Shown one piece after another: positions 56,020 to 64,000 of a stretch of DNA of 64,000 bases. Every line of letters begins with the position of its first letter. Position 1 is the first letter of the stretch. The position numbers and the translations under genes are program-made. The notes below the pieces were generated by a model. It worked only from the letters and a program-made list of their open reading frames with translations, was not told the DNA's origin and did not search any database. The DNA is from Anaeramoeba flamelloides (lineage: Eukaryota > Metamonada > Anaeramoebidae), in assembly GCA_027625915.1 (NCBI GenBank), contig JANTQA010000010.1, positions 1,488,001-1,552,000 on the forward strand, given 5' to 3'.

Positions 56020-56177
56020 AAATATGACAAAACAGTTCGAGCTAAAGCATATAAGGCTATTGAAAACTTTTTTTTTAATCAAGATTTAACCCCAAAAGTC
56101 AATTTGAATCGGAACCAAGAATAGTATATGAAACTTCTTCTCTTCAAATATCAGAGTCTAAAGTAAAACATGAGTGA
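56020..56177 (+). pseudogene. Possible Tc1/mariner-type transposase HTH remnant
   Basis: One frame gives KTVRAKAYKAIENFFFNQDL then TPK; the adjacent frame continues FESEPRIVYETSSLQISESK then VKHE. Read together the pattern resembles the N-terminal helix-turn-helix of IS630/Tc1/mariner transposases (…IS-ES-VK…). No DDE domain follows. It might have supplied transposase for the many TA-flanked MITEs, but that is speculation. Confidence 0.35.
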
Positions 56178-57187
56178 ATTTTTTTTTTATTTAGTTCGAG
56201 ATTGTCAACATTAGTTATTTGTATGGCTCTATTTTATTTTTTCATTTCCCAAAAAGATCAATTTTATTTTGAAAACTTCAATTCTATTCAACAAAAATGT
56301 CTCTTTTTTTTTTTGATTTTTACGGAATTTACTCTCAAATAAAGGTCTTTTTGCCAAAAAAATCAATCAAAAGATTTTGTACTCTTCTTCTTATGATTAA
56401 AAATTGAATTTCAAAAGAATTGAGAAAACACTTGAAAAAAGAATTCAATATTCTTTGATAAAAAATAAATTCTTTTTACCATCTTTTTTTCTATTGGTAA
56501 AAAGTTTTTAAAGATTTTGAATTCATTTAATTTTAGGAATTAAAAATGAGTGAAACAAAAAGAATCTTTATCAAAATTAATTTGAGAAATATTATTTTTT
56601 TACGAATTTTTCAAGATTGTCTAAACTCAAAACTAACCCAATTTACTCGATCAGAAAGTTTTTAATTCTTTTTTGGGTTGGGCAATTTTGATCATTTACT
56701 TTTGAGAATAAATTGGTTTATTAAATTTAATTTTCCATTTTAAAAATAATTTTTGACAAAAGCTTGATAGTCTCAAAAGAATTCATAATTTCTCGAGTTA
56801 AAACACTTTGACTATTTTTTGAAAAATAAATCAAAATTTTTTGATGTTAATCTTTTTACTAATAAGAGAAAAGTTATGTTAAAACTTATGGGTTTTTAGT
56901 TTTTGAATTGATTGTTCAACTTTTTTATTTTTCAAAGTTTTGAGATCACAAAAAATTTTGGCAAGATTTCTATTTGAGAATTTTGTTTATTTTGAAAAAA
57001 ATTTTTTAATAATTCGATAAAACTTCTTCTCACTTAAAAAATTTATTAAACAATAACAAACGAGATCACTATAGTGTAGAAATATAATAAATGTTTGAAG
57101 GTATTGATTTCTCAAATCAAATGTCAAAAACATTTATTATATTTATTAATTCATTAATTTTTTTATTATTTCCGAATTTAAACGAAA

Positions 57188-60100
57188 ATGGGAGAAAGAA
57201 TGAAATTCGTAGTTGTTGGAGCAGGGGGTGTTGGTAAATCAGCATTAACAATCAGGTTTCTTCAAGACAAATTTGTCTCAGAGTATGCTTCGCTTTCCTG
57301 TCTTTTTTCTCAAACAAGATCAAATTTTATGAAAAATAATCCAAATTTTTTTTTTTTTATTTCTTATTCAATAAAGATATGATCCAACCATTGAAGACAC
57401 ATACCGTAAAACGCTTACCATTGACAAAAAATCTGTCTACCTTGACATTTTAGATACAGCAGGCCAAGAAGAATATTCAAGCATGAGAAATACCTTCTAT
57501 CAAAATGGTGATGGTTTTATAATTGTGTACAGTGTGACGAACAAAGAGTCCTATAATAAAGTTGAAGAAATTATTGATAGAGTAACACCTTTCTTTTCTT
57601 TTCTTTTTTTAATCTTTTAGATCTTCGTTTTTCTGAATCTTTTGTAGCTTTACTTTTCACAAATCTTTAAATTTGTTGTTGGATTAGTATTTTTTTTTTT
57701 ATTTATTTTTGGTTAATAGATCAAAGAATTATCCTGGAAAAACTCTTTCCTAATATTTCTTTTTTTTAAAGTCATACAGAGTAGAAAAAAGTCGTTAGGT
57801 AGAAACAAGATTGCATTTCCTCAACTATACCAAAGACCATTTTCGTGAGAAGGTGTCCAATTGAAAAATTCATCATATTCTCCCAAAAATGATCACCAAC
57901 AACATAGATCACCCACATAATCTAATAGCATTGTGTCTCATAACGACTAAATTGTCCCTTTAAAATGCATTTTTTTAACTGTCAATTTTTTAAATTAAAA
58001 AAGACCAATTCCAAAAAAAAAATAAAAGATCTCAATTTATATTGATTGTTATTGTTTAAAATCTCAACGAAAGAGTTGAAGAAATTAAACTAAAGAAATT
58101 CTTCTTCAACTTTAAGAAAAAATTTGAAAAAAACTTGTAACAAATACAATTTACTAAATTAACGAAAGGTAAATGAACCAAATAAGATATTTTTTTTTTC
58201 AAGGTTAAATGATTTTTTATCATATTTAATCCAATTTTTGGTGACAATTTCGTGGTCTGATGCAGGAAATTTTTTTTTTCTTTTTGATTTAATTTTGTAG
58301 GAAATCTGAGACTTAAACTTTTCAAATACAAAATAAAGAAAATTTCAATTTTTAAAATCTAAAACTATACTTTTTGTGTGAATTGCTTTGTTAATTTTGA
58401 TCATTTTTGTTAATTTTTTTTAAAAACAACAATTCGTATTAAAAGGTCGATTAAATGAATGTTTTTGCAGGAATATTCCTAGGTTCAAAATGGGTATCTT
58501 CTCCGAAAATGTTTTAACTTTTTTTTTTTTTTTTTTGCTTTTATGGATTTCCACAAATACTGAATCTTTGATCGAAAATCAAAAAGACTTTTAAGGTTAA
58601 CATCTTTAGATCTTGAAGAAAAAATTGAATTATTTTGTATTTTAGTTTGACTATAATTACTTTTATCATTGAAATTCTTAGGTTTCAAATAACCATCCCA
58701 AAGAAAAAATGAAATCTACCAAAAAAGTCAATTCGTTTTTAATTTGGAAATAATAGTAAAAGTTCTCATTTTCAAATATTAACTTTTACTTATTTATTCT
58801 TCCTTTGTTAAAGAAAAACCAATTCAAAAAATTATATTGATAATTTCTAATTAAAATAGAATTTAAAACATCAAACGAAATCAAAAAATTAAGTATGTTC
58901 AATTTTACCAAATGTGAGATTTTAATTTTAAGCTTTCCAAAATTCACACTTTTTGGATTTTTTGTTGATATGATTATTCTTTTAATGATAAAATTTGAAT
59001 TAAGGGTTGAGTAATATTTTTTTTTTCAGTTTCAATATTTTAAATTATGGTTATCTTTAATGATCAGTGAATATAAGTAATATAATATATGAAAAATTTT
59101 CCTTTTCACTTTATTTTTACAATTAAAATAGATTTGACAGTTTTTTTCCGATTTCAATTTTTTTAGGGAATGGTATGTTGAGGTTGGAGGGAAATTACCA
59201 CAGTAATCGAGGTTTCAATGTTTTTAAAAATCCGATTTTTTTCAATTATGAAGTATTTTAAAAAATTTCACAAAAAATTTACAATTAAAGTCATGAAAAG
59301 AGTGAACCAAACTTTTTGGTAACACGTTTTAAGCATTATGCCCACTTACTATATTCGATAAATTTCAATTGTCCTATTTTCTGTAAAATATTATAATTTT
59401 TTTTTGGAAATGCTTTTTTAAGAATAATTGACAAAATATTTATCCTGTTAATTAAAAAAAGATTATCAATACCTAATTTTAAAAAAAGTATGATAAAAAT
59501 GTTTTCAAAGTGAAATATAATTAAGATAGAAACCCCCAATTTGCCTTATTTTCATAATTTTTATATACAATTTTTTTGTCACGCTTTTTTACAACAACTT
59601 TATGTGGCAGAAATTAAAGAATTTTCTCAATCAATTCTCAGTTTAAAGACGAATTTTATTAATAAACAATCAATCTGTCAACTTTTATTTTTTTTAAAAA
59701 AATCACTTGTAATTTTGGTTTTTTAAAGAAGATTAGTTGATAAAATAAAAAAAAAAAAAATGGATCCGTGAAGAAATTATGTATATCACTCACTGGTTTA
59801 TTTTTGTATATTATTTTCTAGTTGGAAATATATTGAAACATAACTAAGCGAGTAGAAAGGAAGTTAATGCCATCAATATTTGTGTTTTTATATAAATAAT
59901 TACTAGGTGGATCTTGGAATTAAAAAAAAAAAAAAAAAATAATTACTTTTAAAATTTAAAGGTCAATTTTAAAAAAATGGATTTTTTTTTTAATTGTATT
60001 ATTCAGGTTTGGTAAATTGATTCTTAAAAAATCTCCAACAAATAAAATTTATTGGATTGCTGATCAATACTGAAAAATTCAATAATTTGTTAACAATTTT

Positions 60101-61315
60101 AATATTTCTTTAATATAAAGTCGAAAAACCACAAAGAGGGGGATATAATCCACTTATAGAAATTATTTAAAACTCTAGGGGGGGTATAATCATATAGTAT
60201 TATAACATATTGATTTTTTTTAACAAATGAAATGTTTTTTTTTTTTATTCGTTTTTTTTGTTTTTTTTTTTCTTGAGAAAGTAAATTTTTAGTATATATA
60301 TATATTTGGAACTGAAAATAAATATTATGAAAATTGATGTTATATAATGTCGAGTAAAATGAAATCATTTACTCTTAAATAAAAAATATTTATAATAACA
60401 ATTTTAATTTCATAAAACACTTGAGAATTGTTCTATGAGAACTTCTTATTAAAATGTTAAAAAACAAAATTAACAGTGAATAAGATTAGTAAATGTTCAC
60501 TTTAAAAAATATATAAATAAATAATCATATTTTAAGTTTTTTTTTTCATCCATTCATTTAATAATAATAACAAAAATAATAATTATAATGGATATAATAA
60601 TATATATAAGATACTTCCAACCATGGTACATTAGTTGTTGACACGATTCGTATAGAGAATGTTCTTTTTTCAGATGTTAAACCTTTACATTTTCACCTTT
60701 TCAAAAACAACTGTATTAGAAAGTTGTTTTTCTTTTTTGAATTCTGATGATAACTTACAATAATTCAAATATAGAATAAATGTAAAAATAAATCCTAAAA
60801 ATAAATAATAGTAAGTGGTAAAGAAACAATAAAAAATCATTTTTATTATTTTTTCTTATTGAAATTTATGTTTTCTTGAAGACAATATTTATAATTTTGA
60901 TATCAAAAGGTTTACTAAAACAAAGGATATTTAAAAATAAAAAATATTTCATTATATTAATTTTTCTCCCTCTTTTTGCAATTTTAATTTTAAATTCTAT
61001 GAAATATACATATCTAAAAATAAACCATATTTTTGTCAATAGATTTTAAGAATTAAAGATGCTGATAAATATCCAATGATTGTTGTTGGAAATAAATGTG
61101 ATCTTATTGGACAGCGTGAAATCTCAAGAAAAAAGGCTGAAAATGATTACAAAAAAAAAGATATCACAGTGCTTGAAAGTTCTGCAAAGAGAAATATGAA
61201 TGTACACACAATTTTTGAAGAATTGGTCAGATCTGTTAGAAAATCAATATTTTTACAATCCTTGGAAGAACAGCAACAAAAAAAGGGAAAATCAAAAAGA
61301 TGTTTAATAATGTAA
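57188..61315 (+). CDS. RAS: Ras GTPase
   Basis: Canonical Ras: membrane-anchored GTP switch controlling growth, chemotaxis or macropinocytosis pathways. Three exons: 57188-57282, 57377-57581, 61043-61315; 573 nt, 190 aa, phases close. Donors are gtatgc and gtaaca; acceptors aaag and atag. P-loop GAGGVGKS (11-18, with Gly13 equivalent to Gly12 of human Ras), effector loop [11 protein letters not shown] (33-43), [12 protein letters not shown] (58-69, Gln62 equivalent to Gln61), NKCD (117-120), ESSAK (145-149). The tail is basic (KKGKSKR) and ends in the CaaX box CLIM, whose Met favours farnesylation. Every catalytic residue is present, so it should be active. Intron 2 is 3461 nt and holds a dispersed repeat. 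The start is the first ATG in frame after an AT-rich leader. Confidence 0.96.
57582..61042. other. Ras intron 2 (3461 nt)
   Basis: Contains the dispersed repeat copy at 57790-58500, a G-rich direct repeat at about 60137-60193 (two copies of a G5-G7 run followed by TATAATC) and a (TA)n tract near 60294. Open frames in it are background. Confidence 0.7.
57790..58500. repeat. Dispersed repeat, copy 2 (copy 1 at 2750-3420)
   Basis: Same-orientation diverged match to 2750-3420; landmarks GATCACCAACAACATAG, CATAATCTAATAGCATT, AAAATCTCAACGAAAG, GATTTTTTATCATATTTAAT, ACAACAATTCGTATTAAAA. Confidence 0.75.
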
Positions 61316-63283
61316 AATTTTATTTAAATTTCAGTGAAAATATTAATAAATAAAAAAAATTGATTTTTTATCCTAATAAAATCTTTTTTGGGATTAATCT
61401 GTTTTTATTCATATTTTTGTTTTAAGAGTAGTACTTGATTTTTGTTTAATAACAATTTGTATCAAATTTTAATTTCAGCTAATATTCGTATAAATTCTTT
61501 TTATCATATAACTTTTATCAATTTTTGAATTAAAATTCATTAAATATTCTGTTTATTGTTCAAAAATTATAATAAATTGAATAAACATACAATGTTTTTT
61601 ATTTCTTCTTGTGAAATACAATTAGATTAAATTATTTTTTATTCTAAAAAGAATAAATATAAACCCTTGTTCAAAAATTGTGACTCGCCTGAAATAATAA
61701 ATTTTTGAAATTAAAATATATATTCTTTTGTATTCAAGACAAAGAATTATTAAATTTTAAAATGTAATTCATTTTTAAATCATTCTTAATATATCAAAAC
61801 CTGATAGTTTAAAAATTAACAACAATAAAACCAAAAACGAAAAAAAAAGAGTAACAATTTATTGAAATGAGCATTAAAAATTTTTTGTTACAGAAAATTC
61901 ACTGAGAAAATGTTAAAAGGAAGATTTTTGACTAATAATTATCGGTGTTTTAAAGTAGATTACACAATCTCCTATTTTATAATGGTTTATTGTTCATTTT
62001 TGAAGTGTTTTTCTTTTTTCACATGATCTAAGAAAAAAAAAGGAAAAAAAAAGGATCAGCAAAAAAAAAAGAAAGAAAAAGAAAAAGAAGTAGAAAAAAA
62101 AAAATTAAAGCAAAATAAAAACAAAAATTTGAAAAAGCAAAACTAAGATCTAAAAATTGAAAAAATGATTCTGATCCAAAAATTTAAAAATATTTTTTTG
62201 ATAAGAATATGAGGCTAAACTCTTAAAGTCGCTTTCATTGGAATTATATATTTAGAAAAATTGAAATAAAGAAAAATTAGAAAAAAATTGACAAAATTTG
62301 AAAAAATGAATCTGATTAAAAATTAAAAAATAAATTTAAAGAGAATATTTTACCAAAATCACTCAAAAATACTTCAAATAATGATTTAAAATGAGTCAAG
62401 ATATTTAAAAAAATAGTTCTGGATTTATTTTTTTGTGTACAAAACCCAATAAGGGAGAAAATAAATTATACATACATTTAATAGTAAATTTTAATTTTAA
62501 AAAAGGGTTTGTATTTTAGGAAGGAATAATGAAAAAATAAAAAACTTTTATATTTTTCAAAAACAAAAAGGTAAAGTTTAAGGTATATATTTTTTGTGTC
62601 ATTAACTTTTTTTGATATGAATATTTTTACTTCTTCAAAAATTAAAGTCAAAATCTATCCTTTGGTGAACTTTAAAGAATTTTTGGGTTCTTTAAAAAAA
62701 ATAGAATATTTTTTCAACTTTTGAAGAAATACCAAAACTTAAAATGGAAAGTTAATATTCATATTTTCATAAAGTTTATTCATTATATTTAAAGTAATTT
62801 TTTCAAAAAAAAAACATAATCGATACATTTCTAATATATCATAATAACTAATTAAAATTTGAAAATATTGATCACTTTTTATGTGTGTGTGTCGATATAT
62901 AAAAAAGAAAGATTAGTTTTTGAAAATAAATTAAAAAAATTCTTTAATAATTAAATAATTTTAAGTTGTGATACTTTAAAATTATTTTCATTAATTAATA
63001 ATCGTGAAATCTATGATTTTATTTAAATTCCTGAAAAGGGATTAAATTAAAAGGACAACTAGAGTGTGATTTACACTTCCTCCTCAATAAAAAAAAAAAT
63101 AAATAAAAAAATAATAATTCAATTCTTTTCATTTTTAAATAAGAAATTTTTATGTTTATTCATCAACTATTAAAAAAAAGATGAAATGAGGTTGTTTAAA
63201 TTTTTGCTTTTAGGATCTAAAATTCAAAAATAACTTCTAAGAAATACACAAATAAAAATAGTAAATCTTTATTTTTTGGTCAT

Positions 63284-63314
<31 letters not shown>

Positions 63315-64000
63315 AGAAAAGAATTTCAAAAAAAAACATTATCTTTGTAAATCCAAATTAACTTATAAAAAACTGAGATTATGTAAATACATTTAAAATA
63401 AATATACTTATTAATTAAAAAAAAATTTTGTTAAAAATTTAAATTTCCAAAAGAAATTTATAACGCTTAAATCGACTTTCCAATGAAAAGGTGCCAAATT
63501 TTTTTTAAAAATTCATATAAAAATTATATATATAGAATTATTTAAAAATTCTGTTACCTAGTGCCCCCACTCTGATGGTGGTTGAATATCAATTATTAAT
63601 CACCCGTTATGGAATTTCTATTTATTAATGATAATCTATCTATATGGTTTTTGTTCCTCTTGTGGATCTAGGATGTAGATAGTATATAACTTAGTCATGT
63701 AAATGATATTATTATTTTTAATGATGATATTTTCATTATTTTTCTTCTTCTATTTTTTATTTAGTAAATTTTCTATTATTACTCCTTTCTAAAATTTTTA
63801 TTAAAAAAAAAAAAAAAAAAAAAATACAAAAGAATGAAGGAGGATAATCTCTGTAGATTTTTGTCAATTTTTCAATTATTTCACTTGGGTGATTTCTAGT
63901 TTGTAACACAGTTTCAAGGGGCTTTTTTCACCAAACTAGTTTATTATTATGGTAAATAAAAAACTAAAATATTTCATAAATCTAAGTCATTTTAGATCTG
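61316..64000. other. 3' flank of Ras to window end
   Basis: AT-rich. Holds a repeat copy at 62975-63110 and a (TA)n tract at 63284-63310. Near 63551-63628 a GC-richer open block reads ILLPSAPTLMVVEYQLLITR then YGISIY-stop and also forms a GGTGGTTGA...TAATCACC stem; neither reading is enough to call a gene. Confidence 0.45.
62975..63110. repeat. Dispersed repeat copy (others at 5395 and 35427)
   Basis: Shares TTATTTTCATTAATTAATAA, ATCTATGATTTTA and GTGATTTACACTTCC with 35427-35550. Same orientation. Confidence 0.65.

Larger units (their letters stand above)
52103..57187. other. Spacer between the ankyrin-BTB and Ras genes
   Basis: The first ~500 bp are probably the ankyrin-BTB promoter and 5' leader. 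Then follow a long-TIR element (52636-54148) containing a TTAA-flanked element (52850-53785), AT-rich sequence, and a possible transposase remnant (56020-56177). No host gene recognised. Confidence 0.55.

Overview
This is very AT-rich nuclear DNA from a free-living, probably amoeboid, protist. Coding exons stand out as islands of higher GC and normal codon use in a sea of A/T runs. Genes have spliceosomal introns: almost every donor reads GTA and acceptors read (A/T/C)AG. The gene set (heterotrimeric G-alpha, Ras, Rab21-like GTPase, Snu13, EMC8/9, a giant ankyrin-BTB protein) is purely eukaryotic. The arrangement of long runs of ankyrin repeats followed by an atypical BTB and then a canonical BTB, beside many small GTPases, recalls Anaeramoeba-type metamonad amoebae. 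That placement is an inference, not something the sequence proves.

Layout. 1-6415 (+): the 3' part of an unrecognised gene (1-428), two isolated exon-like islands (2552-2694, 4614-4832) and a coiled-coil exon (5778-6415). These may belong to one or more long genes whose introns are filled with repeats. 10116-17175 (-): complete four-exon G-protein alpha subunit, 350 aa. 23772-24341 (-): Snu13/15.5K spliceosomal and snoRNP protein with an added charged N-terminus. 29645-35731 (+): five-exon Rab21-like GTPase, 199 aa, whose last exon (prenylation tail, GGCC) lies 4.8 kb beyond exon 4. 39488-40379 (-): EMC8/9 subunit of the ER membrane complex. 43595-52102 (-): two-exon ankyrin-repeat plus BTB protein of about 1239 aa with a 4.8 kb intron. 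57188-61315 (+): three-exon Ras with a CLIM CaaX box and a 3.5 kb intron.

The rest is dominated by short non-autonomous DNA transposons with terminal inverted repeats. Most are flanked by TA (Tc1/mariner habit), one family by TTAA (piggyBac habit) and one by TAA (Harbinger-like habit). Several are present in two or more copies, several are nested, and they account for much of the intron and spacer length. There is also a 5'-truncated LINE tail with poly(A), a possible transposase HTH remnant, a possible piggyBac cysteine-rich-domain remnant, a 17-bp minisatellite just inside the ankyrin-BTB intron, and an array of nested hairpins in the last Rab intron.

Functionally the genes do not form a pathway cluster. 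Three are GTPases of signalling or trafficking (G-alpha and Ras at the plasma membrane, Rab21-like on early endosomes), one is an ER insertase subunit, one an RNA-binding core protein, and one is probably a cullin-3-type or scaffold adaptor.
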